Shown here one piece after another: positions 51,877-60,018 of a stretch of 64,000 nt of DNA. Each line of letters opens with the position of its first letter. The first letter of the stretch is position 1. Made by a program: the position numbers and the translations under genes. The DNA is from Nocardioides salarius (GTDB lineage: Bacteria; Actinomycetota; Actinomycetes; Propionibacteriales; Nocardioidaceae): contig NZ_JAFBBZ010000001.1 in assembly GCF_016907435.1 (NCBI RefSeq), positions 2,356,001-2,420,000 on the forward strand. Direction: 5' to 3'. The notes under the pieces are model-generated. The model saw only the letters and a list, made by a program, of their open reading frames with translations, was not told the DNA's origin and did not search any database.

Positions 51877-52902
51877 TCAGCGGGGCGGGGCGGTGGAGCC
51901 GCGCACCACCAGGCTCAGCGGCAGCAGCACCGAGCGGGCCGGGCGGTCGGGCTCGGCGATGGCGTCGAGCAGCAGCCGCGCCGCCTCGGCGCCGATCTGC
52001 TGGTGGGGGATGGCCACCGTGGTCAGCGGCGGGCGCAGCTTGTCGAGGAAGGGCATGTCGTTGAAGCCGACCACGGAGACGTCGTCGGGGCAGGAGATGC
52101 CGCGCTCGGCGAAGACGTCGTAGCAGCCCAGGGCGATCAGGTCGTTGCCCGCGACCACGGCGGTCGGGCGCTGGCCGGCGTCGAGCAGGCCGCGCAGCGC
52201 CTCGGCGCCCGCGTCCTCGGTCCACTGCGAGCACTCCACGACCAGGGCGGGGTCGACGTCGAGGGACAGGTCGTGCACGGCGCTGCGGAACGCCCGGGCG
52301 CGCGTCACGCCCGTGGAGGTCGAGGTGGGCCCGGCCAGGTGGGCGATGCGCCGGTGGCCCAGCGAGGCGAGGTGCTCGACGGCGAGGGCGATGCCGGCGG
52401 CGTCGTCGGGGGTGATCGAGGGGACGTCGATGCCGCCGGGGCGCCGGTTGACCATCACCATCTGCACCCGCTCGCGCGCCAGCTGCTCGAGCAGCGGGTG
52501 CTCGACCAGGGCGGTGGCGACGATCAGCCCCTCCACCTGTCGCGAGCGCAGCGACTCGATGAGGGTGCGCTCGCGGCCCGGGTCGTTGTCGGTGTTGACG
52601 ATGAGCCCGCCGTAGCCCGCCGGCTCGAGGACCTCCTCGATGCCCCGCACGATCGGGGGGAACAACGGGTTGGTGAGGTCGGGGATGACCAGGCCGATCG
52701 TGCCCGACTTGGCGGTCTTGAGGCCGCGGGCGATCGGGTTGGGCCGGTAGCCCAGGCTCTCGGCCACCTTGATCACCCGCTTGGCGGTCTCGGCGTTGAC
52801 CAGGCCACGGGTGCCGGGGTTGAGGGCGCGGGAGGCGGTGGCCGCGTGGACCCCCGCGGCCTCGGCCACGTCGCGGAGCGTCGGGGTCTGCACGGTGCTC
52901 AT
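51877..52902 (-). CDS. LacI family transcriptional regulator
   Basis: The protein has 341 aa from ATG 52902, ATGA-coupled to the MFS gene. HTH TLRDVAEAAGVHAATASRALN with hinge helix NPIARGLKTAKSGT; the PBP1 core continues with IGLVIPDLTNPLFPPIVRG and the late LLPLSLVVRGST. It should bind the pair of identical 14-bp palindromes at 55005 and 55075 and so govern both its own operon and the catabolic operon starting at 55135. The effector is a small ligand, probably the substrate. Confidence 0.92.
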   Translation of the reverse strand: MSTVQTPTLRDVAEAAGVHAATASRALNPGTRGLVNAETAKRVIKVAESLGYRPNPIARGLKTAKSGTIGLVIPDLTNPLFPPIVRGIEEVLEPAGYGGLIVNTDNDPGRERTLIESLRSRQVEGLIVATALVEHPLLEQLARERVQMVMVNRRPGGIDVPSITPDDAAGIALAVEHLASLGHRRIAHLAGPTSTSTGVTRARAFRSAVHDLSLDVDPALVVECSQWTEDAGAEALRGLLDAGQRPTAVVAGNDLIALGCYDVFAERGISCPDDVSVVGFNDMPFLDKLRPPLTTVAIPHQQIGAEAARLLLDAIAEPDRPARSVLLPLSLVVRGSTAPPR

Positions 52903-54098
52903 CCTAGGGACGTCGGGGCCGCGGGGCGCTGCCAGCGCGCGCGGGCCCAGGCCGCGGCGAGCCCGAGCGGCAGCGCCAGCACCGCGAGGGCGGCGTACAC
53001 GGCCGTGTAGTCGCCGGCCGCCGCGGGCCCGGCGACGGCCACCGCGCAGACCGCGCTGCCCACGAAGAGCGACCCGGCGAAGAACGAGACCATCACCGCG
53101 CGGGCGCCCGGGAGCACCTCGGTGGCCCAGGTCTGCAGCGAGGAGTGCATCGAGGTCCAGGCCACCCCGACCAGCACCACCGCGACCCCGCCCATCACCG
53201 GCTGCTGGCTGATGGCCATCAGGACGCAGGCCACGGCGCCGGCGACAGCGCCGCCGCCGATCAGCCGGCTGGGGTGCCAGGTCTGGGAGAGGCGGCCGAC
53301 CGCCCACGAGCTGATCAGCACCGAGACGCCGTAGATGCCGGTGACCGCGCCGGCGAGGGCGGCCGAGGCCCCCACGCTCTCGATCGCCGGGGGCAGGAAC
53401 GTCAGCGCGCCGAGCAGCACCGCGCCCTCGGTGAAGGCGAAGCAGAGCACGAGCAGCCCGATGCGGGAGCGGCCGATGAGCGCCAGCGACTGCAGCGGCG
53501 AGGGCGCGCGCTGCTCCTGCACCGGCTCGGGGAGGCGGTGCAGCGCCCAGGCCAGGGCCAGCGAGGCCACGCCGGTGATCACGAACGTCACGCGCCAGCT
53601 CGCCACGTCGGCCAGCGCCCCGGCGCCCACCGAGGCCAGCGCGGTGCCGAGCGCGACCCCGACCATCAGCCGGGCGATGTCGCGCTGCCGCACGGCCGCC
53701 GGCACCGTGTCGCCCAGGTAGATCAGCGTGGCGGGGTAGGCGGCGCCGAAGAAGCCACCGGCCAGGCCCCGGGCCGCGCCCAGGGCCGCCGGCGAGCCGG
53801 TGAGGGCCGAGGCGATCGTGCACACCCCGGCCAGCAGCAGGGTCAGCCGCATCGTCCGGACCCGCCCCAGCCGGTCGGACACCACGCCCCAGAAGGGCTG
53901 GGAGAGCCCGTAGACGAGGAAGTAGACCCCGGCGGCCTGCACCACCGACGAGAGCGGGGCACCCATGTCGGCGGCGATCGCCACCAGCAGCGGCGGCATC
54001 GCGAAGCGGTCGAGGGTGCTGACGAAGGCGGTGGTCTGCAGCAGCCGGATGGGCGAGGCCGGGCCGGGTGGCGCCGCCGCCTCAGCGCGGGTGGACAA
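52899..54098 (-). CDS. MFS transporter 2
   Basis: The protein has 399 aa from TTG 54098, overlapping the preceding stop; internal starts exist. Twelve membrane helices, WGVVSDRLGRVRTMRL (loop 2-3) and SLFVGSAVCAVAVAG late. Encoded between the SBP-like gene and lacI, with operators upstream of the operon. Probably imports the compound handled by the 55135 operon or exports a product. Confidence 0.85.
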   Translation of the reverse strand: MSTRAEAAAPPGPASPIRLLQTTAFVSTLDRFAMPPLLVAIAADMGAPLSSVVQAAGVYFLVYGLSQPFWGVVSDRLGRVRTMRLTLLLAGVCTIASALTGSPAALGAARGLAGGFFGAAYPATLIYLGDTVPAAVRQRDIARLMVGVALGTALASVGAGALADVASWRVTFVITGVASLALAWALHRLPEPVQEQRAPSPLQSLALIGRSRIGLLVLCFAFTEGAVLLGALTFLPPAIESVGASAALAGAVTGIYGVSVLISSWAVGRLSQTWHPSRLIGGGAVAGAVACVLMAISQQPVMGGVAVVLVGVAWTSMHSSLQTWATEVLPGARAVMVSFFAGSLFVGSAVCAVAVAGPAAAGDYTAVYAALAVLALPLGLAAAWARARWQRPAAPTSLG

Positions 54099-54984
54099 GC
54101 CCGGAGTCCTCGTCGAGGGCGGCGTCGAGCACGTCGCCGCCGCCGGGGGCGGGCACCGGCTGGTAGGTCGTGCGCAGCCGCACCAGCGTCTCGAGCGCGG
54201 GCCGGTCGACCGCGCCGTCGGGCACCAGGCCCTCGGTGGCGCTGCGCATCCGGGCGACGTAGCGGGCGGCGAGGTCGGGGGTGAGGTCCAGGCGCGCGGC
54301 CGCGGCGGCGGCTGCCTCGGCGTCGAGCCGCCCCTCGAGCACGTCGCGCCCGGTGGCCAGCAACGCCGCCACCAGTGCCTCGGCCTCGGGCAGGTGGCGC
54401 TCGCCGGCGACGGCCACGACGGTGCCCAGGTAGGCGCCCAGGCGCTCGACCCCGGCCAGCCGCACGCAGCCGGCGGCCTCGGCGACCAGCTCGTTGCCGG
54501 CGTTGAGCATGGTCACGTCGCAGTCGCCGGCGAGCAGCGCCTCGAGGCGCCGCGGGGTGGAGCCGAGCGTGAGCAGCTCGTAGTCGTCGCGGGAGGTGCC
54601 CAGGGCGTCGGCGAGGGCGTAGAGGGCGAAGGCGAAGCCGGAGGTGGGCACGTCGACCCCCACGCGGGCGCCGGCCAGGTCGTCGCGGCCCAGGCCCGGG
54701 CGGGCGTAGAGCCCCAGGCCCATGCCGCGGTCGACGGCGCCCACGATGCGCACGTCGGCGAGCGCGCCGAGGGGGTTGGCGGGGCTGAAGCGGTAGGCCA
54801 TCACGTTGTCGGGGCTGGTCAGCGCCACGTGCAGCTCGTCGTCGAGCAGCGAGCGGAACTGGCCGGGCGAGGAGGAGACGGGCACCTCCTCCACGTCGAG
54901 CCCGTGCTCGCGCAGCTGCCCGGTGGAGGCGGCGAGGTCGAGGAGGACGGAGGGGGTGAAGGAGCCGACGACGGTGACAGTCAC
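54082..54984 (-). CDS. NMT1/SBP-fold protein without signal peptide
   Basis: The protein has 300 aa from GTG 54984. Fold of NitT/TauT-type substrate-binding proteins: TVTVVGSFTPSVLLDLAAST, SSPGQFRSLLDDELHVALTSPDN, GARVGVDVPTSGFAFALY, LLAGDCDVTMLNAGNE. The N-terminus begins directly with the first strand, with no signal or lipobox, and the protein is cytosolic by that evidence. SBP-fold cytosolic enzymes exist (MqnA/MqnD, 4,5-dihydroxyphthalate decarboxylase, THI5), so an enzyme is possible. First gene of the operon with MFS 2 and lacI. Confidence 0.75.
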   Translation of the reverse strand: MTVTVVGSFTPSVLLDLAASTGQLREHGLDVEEVPVSSSPGQFRSLLDDELHVALTSPDNVMAYRFSPANPLGALADVRIVGAVDRGMGLGLYARPGLGRDDLAGARVGVDVPTSGFAFALYALADALGTSRDDYELLTLGSTPRRLEALLAGDCDVTMLNAGNELVAEAAGCVRLAGVERLGAYLGTVVAVAGERHLPEAEALVAALLATGRDVLEGRLDAEAAAAAAARLDLTPDLAARYVARMRSATEGLVPDGAVDRPALETLVRLRTTYQPVPAPGGGDVLDAALDEDSGLVHPR

Positions 54985-55004
54985 CTGAGAACCGTACCGG
55001 ATTG

Positions 55005-55018
55005 TGCAGTCGATTGCA
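55005..55018. promoter_or_regulatory. LacI-type operator O1
   Basis: TGCAGTCGATTGCA, 12 of 14 bases symmetric around the central CG typical of LacI operators. Just upstream of the minus-strand operon start (54984), so it should govern that promoter. Confidence 0.75.
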
Positions 55019-55045
55019 GCCCGAGTTGCACGGGACTGGTGGCGC

Positions 55046-55074
55046 TTGACATCCGGCTGATGCCTAGGTCAGGC
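55046..55074 (+). promoter_or_regulatory. Promoter of the 55135 operon
   Basis: TTGACA at 55046-55051; a poor -10 (TCAGGC, 55069-55074) follows at 17 bp. Operator O2 begins at the end of the -10, a position for direct repression. Confidence 0.5.
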
Positions 55075-55088
55075 TGCAGTCGATTGCA
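55075..55088. promoter_or_regulatory. LacI-type operator O2
   Basis: TGCAGTCGATTGCA, identical to O1 (also the next base G). Centres are exactly 70 bp apart, so a tetrameric or paired LacI could loop the region. Confidence 0.75.
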
Positions 55089-55134
55089 GAACCCACGGCG
55101 GGGCGTTCCCGCCAGGGGTGGGACAGGAGTGCAC

Positions 55135-56268
55135 ATGGATGAGCGGGTCGCGTCGGCGATCTCCCACTGGGGGCCCCGGTTCACCGCCAACGGCGTGACC
55201 GCGGGCGACTTCGCGCGGGTCACCAGCGGTGTCGAGAGCTGGGAGCAGTGGTGCTCGGCGTGGACCGAGAAGGGCGCCGAGCACGAGGCCCTGGGCCGCG
55301 CCGCGCTCGACGAGGGGCGGCACCGCTCGGCCGGCGAGCACCTCGCGCAGGCGTCGGTCTACCACCACTTCGCGAAGTTCGTCTTCGTCGACGACCTCGA
55401 GCAGATGCGCGCCGCGCACCGCCGGGCCGTGGACTGCCTCACCGACGCCCTGCCCCACCTCGACCCTCCGGGCCGACGGGTCGAGGTCCCCTTCGAGGAC
55501 ACCCGGCTCGTGGGCGTGCTGCGCCTGCCCCACGGCGACGGCCCGCACCCCGTCGTCGTGATACTGCCCGGCCTGGACTCGACCAAGGAGGAGCTGCGCA
55601 CCACCGAGCAGGGCTTCCTCGACCGTGGCCTGGCCACGCTCGCCGTCGACGGCCCCGGCCAGGGGGAGGCGGAGTACGACCTGCCGATCCGTGGCGACTG
55701 GTCGCCGGTCGCCGAGGCGCTGTGGACCGCGCTGGGCGACCTGCCCGAGATCGACCGCGGCCGGCTGGGCGTGTGGGGCGTGAGCCTGGGCGGCTACTAC
55801 GCCCCCCGCGTCGCCGCTGCGCTGGGCGAGCGGGCCGCGGCCTGCGTCTCCCTCGCCGGTCCCTTCAACTTCGGCGAGTGCTGGGACGGGCTGCCGCAGC
55901 TGACCCGCGACACCTTCCGGGTGCGCGCCGGCGTGGCCACGGACGACGAGGCCCGCCAGGTCGCCCTGGGCCTGGGCATGGAGCCGGTGGCCGCGGACGT
56001 GGTGGCCCCCCTCCTCATCGTCTTCGGGCGCCAGGACCGGCTGATCCCCTGGCAGCACGCCGTGCGGCTGCGCGACGCCGTCTCCGGGCCGGTCGAGCTG
56101 CTGATGCTCGAGCAGGGCAACCACGGGTGCGCCGACCTGGCGCCCTGGCACCGCCCCCGCACCGCCGACTGGCTGGCCGCCCGGCTGACCGGCGCTCCCG
56201 CCCCCACCATCTCCACCGACGACACCACCGACATCTCCACCGACCCCCTCACCACGAAGGCAGGCTGA
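55135..56268 (+). CDS. Alpha/beta hydrolase (DHPON hydrolase/FrsA-like)
   Basis: The protein has 377 aa from ATG 55135 (ACAGGAG). A helical N-terminal 110 residues (SAGEHLAQASVYHHFAKFVF) precede the hydrolase core: DGPGQGEAEYD, nucleophile Ser217 in GVSLGG, acid in FGRQDRLIP, His in GNHGCAD. This N-terminal cap is characteristic of 2,6-dihydroxypseudooxynicotine hydrolase-type C-C hydrolases. The Thr/Asp/Ser-rich tail STDDTTDISTDPLTTKAG is odd. First gene of a LacI-controlled operon; C-C or ester cleavage of the inducing compound inferred. Confidence 0.82.
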   Translation: MDERVASAISHWGPRFTANGVTAGDFARVTSGVESWEQWCSAWTEKGAEHEALGRAALDEGRHRSAGEHLAQASVYHHFAKFVFVDDLEQMRAAHRRAVDCLTDALPHLDPPGRRVEVPFEDTRLVGVLRLPHGDGPHPVVVILPGLDSTKEELRTTEQGFLDRGLATLAVDGPGQGEAEYDLPIRGDWSPVAEALWTALGDLPEIDRGRLGVWGVSLGGYYAPRVAAALGERAAACVSLAGPFNFGECWDGLPQLTRDTFRVRAGVATDDEARQVALGLGMEPVAADVVAPLLIVFGRQDRLIPWQHAVRLRDAVSGPVELLMLEQGNHGCADLAPWHRPRTADWLAARLTGAPAPTISTDDTTDISTDPLTTKAG

Positions 56269-56270
56269 CC

Positions 56271-57221
56271 ATGGACACCACCGACGCACCCACCCCCGGC
56301 ACCTTGCGGATCGGCTGGATCGGAGCCGGCCGGATGGGCGCTGCCATGGCCACCCGCCTGGCCCGGGCCGGCGAGGACGTCACCGTCTGGAACCGCACCC
56401 GCTCCAAGGCCGAGGCGCTGACCGACGTCGGCTGCTCGGTCGCCGACACCATCGCCGACCTGCGCGGCCACGACGTCGTCTTCACGATGGTCTCCACGCC
56501 CGCCGACCTCGAGCAGGTGCTCGTCGGCGAGGGCGGACTGCTGGCCGACCCCGACCACGTGCCCTCGGTGGTCGTCGACTGCTCGACGGTCTCGACGGAG
56601 TCGTCGGCGGCGATGCGCGAGGCCTGCACCGAGCGCGGCGTGGACTTCCTCGCCTCGCCCGTCAGCGGCAACGGCAAGGTCGTCACCTCCGGTGGGCTCA
56701 GCCTGGTCGTCTCCGGACCCGAGGAGACCTACCTGCGCGTCGCGCCGCTGCTCGAGCACCTGGGCAAGGGAGCGACGTACGTCGGCGAGGGCGACGTGGC
56801 CCGGCTGGCCAAGATCTGCCACAACCTGATGCTCGGCGTGGTCACCCAGTGCCTGGCCGAGATCACGGTGCTGGCCGAGAAGGGCGGGATGCCGCGCGCG
56901 GCCTTCCTGGAGTTCCTCAACAACTCGGTGATGGGCTCGGTCTTCACCCGCTACAAGTCCCCGGCCTTCGTCAACCTCGACTACACCCCGACCTTCACGC
57001 CGGTGCTGCTGCGCAAGGACTTCGACCTCGGCTTCGCCGCGGCCCACGACCTCGACGTGCCGATGCCGGTGGCCGCGGCCACCGCGGCGGCCGTGCAGGC
57101 CAGCGTCAGCAGCGGGCGGCTCTCCGAGGACTTCGCGATCCTGCTCGACCTGCAGGCCGCCGCGTCGGGGATCAGCCTCAAGCCCGAGGACGTCGTCGTC
57201 GACGACGGCCTGGGCGGGTGA
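56271..57221 (+). CDS. 3-hydroxyisobutyrate-dehydrogenase-like NAD(P) oxidoreductase (beta-HAD)
   Basis: The protein has 316 aa from ATG 56271. Cofactor site RIGWIGAGRMGAAMATRLA with WNRTRSKAEAL (Arg/Thr, NADP-like). Substrate motif SPVSGNGKVVTSGGLS (DAPVSGGxxxA-type) and catalytic Lys in ARLAKICHNLM. Two-base gap after the hydrolase and GTGA overlap with the M24 gene. Oxidises a beta-hydroxyacid or reduces an aldehyde-acid. Confidence 0.88.
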   Translation: MDTTDAPTPGTLRIGWIGAGRMGAAMATRLARAGEDVTVWNRTRSKAEALTDVGCSVADTIADLRGHDVVFTMVSTPADLEQVLVGEGGLLADPDHVPSVVVDCSTVSTESSAAMREACTERGVDFLASPVSGNGKVVTSGGLSLVVSGPEETYLRVAPLLEHLGKGATYVGEGDVARLAKICHNLMLGVVTQCLAEITVLAEKGGMPRAAFLEFLNNSVMGSVFTRYKSPAFVNLDYTPTFTPVLLRKDFDLGFAAAHDLDVPMPVAAATAAAVQASVSSGRLSEDFAILLDLQAAASGISLKPEDVVVDDGLGG

Positions 57222-58468
57222 GCCCGGTGGCGGGTCGACCGCTGCCGGCGCCCGGTCACATGGGCGTCGACTACGAGCGGCGCGTGGACTTCGACCGGCT
57301 GCGCGACTACCGCCTGGGCCGGGCCAAGGCGGCGCTCGAGAGCAGCGAGTGCGGGGCGTTCCTGCTCTTCGACTTCTACAACATCCGCTACACCACGCAG
57401 ACGTGGATCGGCGGTGCGCTGGGCGACAAGATGATCCGCTACGCGCTCCTGGCCCGCGACAAGGAGCCGGTGCTGTGGGACTTCGGCTCCGCGGTCAAGC
57501 ACCACCAGCAGCACTCGCGCTGGGTGCCGAAGGAGAACTACCGCGCCGGCTTCCTGGGCTTCCGCGGCGCGGTGGCCCCGTCGGTCGGGCTGATGCAGAG
57601 CGCGGTCTCCGAGATCAAGTCGCTGCTGGTCGAGGCGGGGGTGGCCGACCTGCCGGTCGGCATGGACATCGTCGAGCCCCCGTTCCTCTTCGAGATGGAG
57701 CGCCAGGGCCTGCGCGTCGTCGACGCCCAGCAGCTGATGCTCGACGCGCGGTGCATCAAGTCGCACGACGAGATCGTCCTGCTCAACCAGGCGGCGGCGA
57801 TGGTCGACGGCGTCTACCAGGACATCACCGAGGCGCTCAAGCCCGGCGTGCGCGAGAACGAGATCGTGGCGCTGGCCAACAAGCGGCTCTACGAGATGGG
57901 CTCCGACCAGGTCGAGGCCGTCAACGCGATCTCGGGCGAGCGCTGCAACCCGCACCCGCACAACTTCACCGACCGGCTGATCCGCCCGGGCGACCAGGCG
58001 TTCTTCGACATCATCCACTCCTTCAACGGCTACCGGACCTGCTACTACCGCACGTTCGCCGTCGGCAGCTCGACCCCGTCCCAGCGCGACGCCTACACCC
58101 AGGCGCGCGAGTGGATGGACCGCGGCATCGACGGCATCAAGGCCGGGGTCGGCACCGACGAGGTCGCCGCGCTGCTGCCGAAGGCCGAGGAGTTCGGCTT
58201 CGACAGCGAGATGGAGGCCTTCGGGCTGCAGTTCGCCCACGGCCTGGGCCTGGGGCTGCACGAGCGCCCGATCATCTCCCGCCTCAACTCCATGAAGGAG
58301 CCGGTCGAGCTGCAGGTGGGGATGGTCTTCGCGCTGGAGACCTACTGCCCGGCCTCCGACGGCTACTCCGCGGCCCGCATCGAGGAGGAGATCGTCATCA
58401 CCGAGGACGGCCCCCAGGTGCTCACGCTCTTCCCGGCCGACGAGCTCTTCGTCACCAACCCCTACTGA
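57218..58468 (+). CDS. M24 creatinase/aminopeptidase-P fold protein 1, altered metal site
   Basis: The protein has 416 aa from GTG 57218. N-terminal creatinase domain (LLFDFYNIRYTTQTW) and pita-bread C-terminal domain. Aligned to aminopeptidase P: first Asp kept (FFDI), second Asp replaced by Cys (GYRTCYYRTF), His kept (HGLGLGLHE), both Glu kept (ALETY, RIEEEIVIT). Creatinase and DMSP lyase DddP show that this fold supports non-peptidase reactions; the FDxxNIRY start is shared with DddP. Operon with hydrolase and dehydrogenases; reaction unknown. Confidence 0.85.
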   Translation: MSPVAGRPLPAPGHMGVDYERRVDFDRLRDYRLGRAKAALESSECGAFLLFDFYNIRYTTQTWIGGALGDKMIRYALLARDKEPVLWDFGSAVKHHQQHSRWVPKENYRAGFLGFRGAVAPSVGLMQSAVSEIKSLLVEAGVADLPVGMDIVEPPFLFEMERQGLRVVDAQQLMLDARCIKSHDEIVLLNQAAAMVDGVYQDITEALKPGVRENEIVALANKRLYEMGSDQVEAVNAISGERCNPHPHNFTDRLIRPGDQAFFDIIHSFNGYRTCYYRTFAVGSSTPSQRDAYTQAREWMDRGIDGIKAGVGTDEVAALLPKAEEFGFDSEMEAFGLQFAHGLGLGLHERPIISRLNSMKEPVELQVGMVFALETYCPASDGYSAARIEEEIVITEDGPQVLTLFPADELFVTNPY

Positions 58469-58502
58469 TCCCCAGCCGACCCACCGCGCGAAAGGTCTCG
58501 CC

Positions 58503-59963
58503 ATGAGCGACCTCACCCTCGACCAGATCACCGACCTGCCGCTCGACCTGTGCGTCGGCGGCAAGGTCGTGCCGGCCTCCGACGGAGGCCGGTTCGACGT
58601 GCTCGACCCCGCCACCGGCCGGGTGCTGGCCAGCGTGGCCGACGGCACCGTCGACGACGCGATGGCGGCGGTCGACGCCGCCGCCGCTGCTGCCGACGCG
58701 TGGGCCGCGGCGCCCCCGCGCGAGCGCTCCGAGGTGCTGCGACGCGCCTTCGAGCTGATGCGCGAGCGCGGCGAGGAGCTCGCCTTCCTGATCTCCCTCG
58801 AGAACGGCAAGGCACTCACCGACGCCCGCGGCGAGGTGGCCTACGCCGCCGAGTTCTTCCGCTGGTACGCCGAGGAGGCCGTGCGCGCGGGCGGCGAGGT
58901 CACCACCGCCCCCTCGGGGGCCAACAAGATCCTGGTGCTGCGCCAGCCGGTCGGGGTCTGCGTGCTGGTCACGCCCTGGAACTTCCCGGCCGCCATGGCC
59001 ACCCGCAAGATCGGCCCGGCCCTGGCCGCCGGCTGCACGGTGGTGCTCAAGCCGGCCAGCGACACCCCGCTGACGGCGCTGCTGATGGCCCGCATCCTCG
59101 AGGACGCCGGCGTGCCGCCGGGCGTGGTCAACGTGCTGCCCGCGCGCCGCTCCGGGGCCGTGGTCTCGGCCATGCTGCACGACCCGCGGGTGCGCAAGCT
59201 GTCCTTCACCGGCTCCACCGAGGTGGGCCGGGTGCTGCTGCGCGAGGCCGCCGACCAGGTCGTGAACTGCTCGATGGAGCTGGGCGGCAACGCGCCCTTC
59301 CTGGTCCTCGACGACGCCGACCTCGACGCCGCGGTCGACGGGGCGATGATCGCCAAGATGCGCAACGGCGGCGAGGCCTGCACGGCCGCCAACCGGTTCT
59401 ACGTGCACGCCGACGTCGCCGACGAGTTCAGCCGCCGCCTCGCGGAGCGGATGGCGGCGCTGCGGGTCGGGCCGGGCACCCACGACGACACCGAGGTCGG
59501 CCCCCTGGTCAACGAGGAGTCGGCTGCCAAGGTCGCCGAGCTGGTCGACGGCGCGGTCGCCGACGGCGCCCGGGTGGTCACCGGCGGCAGCCGCCCCGAC
59601 CGCGAGGGCTTCTACTACGAGCCGACCGTGCTGCTCGACGTGCCGCGCACCTCGGGCATCCTCGGCGAGGAGATCTTCGGCCCGGTGGCCCCGGTGGTGA
59701 CCTTCACCGACGAGGACGAGGCCGTCGCGATGGCCAACGACACCGAGTACGGCCTGGTGTCCTACGTCTACACCCGCGACCTGGCCCGCGGACTGCGGGT
59801 CAGCGAGCGCCTCGACTCCGGCATGGTCGGGCTCAACCGCGGCGTGGTCTCCGACCCGGCCGCCCCCTTCGGCGGCACCAAGCAGTCGGGCGTGGGCCGC
59901 GAGGGCGGCCACGAGGGGATGCTCGACTACCTCGAGTCCAAGTACGTCGCCGTCACCTGGTGA
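58503..59963 (+). CDS. Aldehyde dehydrogenase, succinate-semialdehyde-type
   Basis: The protein has 486 aa after GAAAGG. NAD(P) aldehyde dehydrogenase motifs: TPWNFPAAMATRKIGPALAA (Asn), FTGSTEVGRVLL, catalytic Glu in MELGGNAPFLV, Cys in NGGEACTAANRF, and GPVAPVV. Context: C-C hydrolase, beta-hydroxyacid dehydrogenase and M24 protein. Would oxidise a semialdehyde released by the pathway. Ends the operon, before a strong hairpin. Confidence 0.92.
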   Translation: MSDLTLDQITDLPLDLCVGGKVVPASDGGRFDVLDPATGRVLASVADGTVDDAMAAVDAAAAAADAWAAAPPRERSEVLRRAFELMRERGEELAFLISLENGKALTDARGEVAYAAEFFRWYAEEAVRAGGEVTTAPSGANKILVLRQPVGVCVLVTPWNFPAAMATRKIGPALAAGCTVVLKPASDTPLTALLMARILEDAGVPPGVVNVLPARRSGAVVSAMLHDPRVRKLSFTGSTEVGRVLLREAADQVVNCSMELGGNAPFLVLDDADLDAAVDGAMIAKMRNGGEACTAANRFYVHADVADEFSRRLAERMAALRVGPGTHDDTEVGPLVNEESAAKVAELVDGAVADGARVVTGGSRPDREGFYYEPTVLLDVPRTSGILGEEIFGPVAPVVTFTDEDEAVAMANDTEYGLVSYVYTRDLARGLRVSERLDSGMVGLNRGVVSDPAAPFGGTKQSGVGREGGHEGMLDYLESKYVAVTW

Positions 59964-59982
59964 CCCCGGCCGCTCCACCCCC

Positions 59983-60018
59983 CGGGATGGGCCGCATCAG
60001 GCGATGCGGCCCATCCCG
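59983..60018. terminator. Bidirectional hairpin overlapping codons of the M24-2 gene
   Basis: CGGGATGGGCCGCATC (59983-59998), loop AGGC, complement 60003-60018; 16-bp perfect stem. The M24-2 gene ends at 59997, so its last codons encode one arm. Confidence 0.8.

Noticed and set aside
54985..55134. A third LacI half-site near 55025 (GAGTTGCACGGG)
   Set aside because: Only one half (TTGCA) matches; no symmetric partner.
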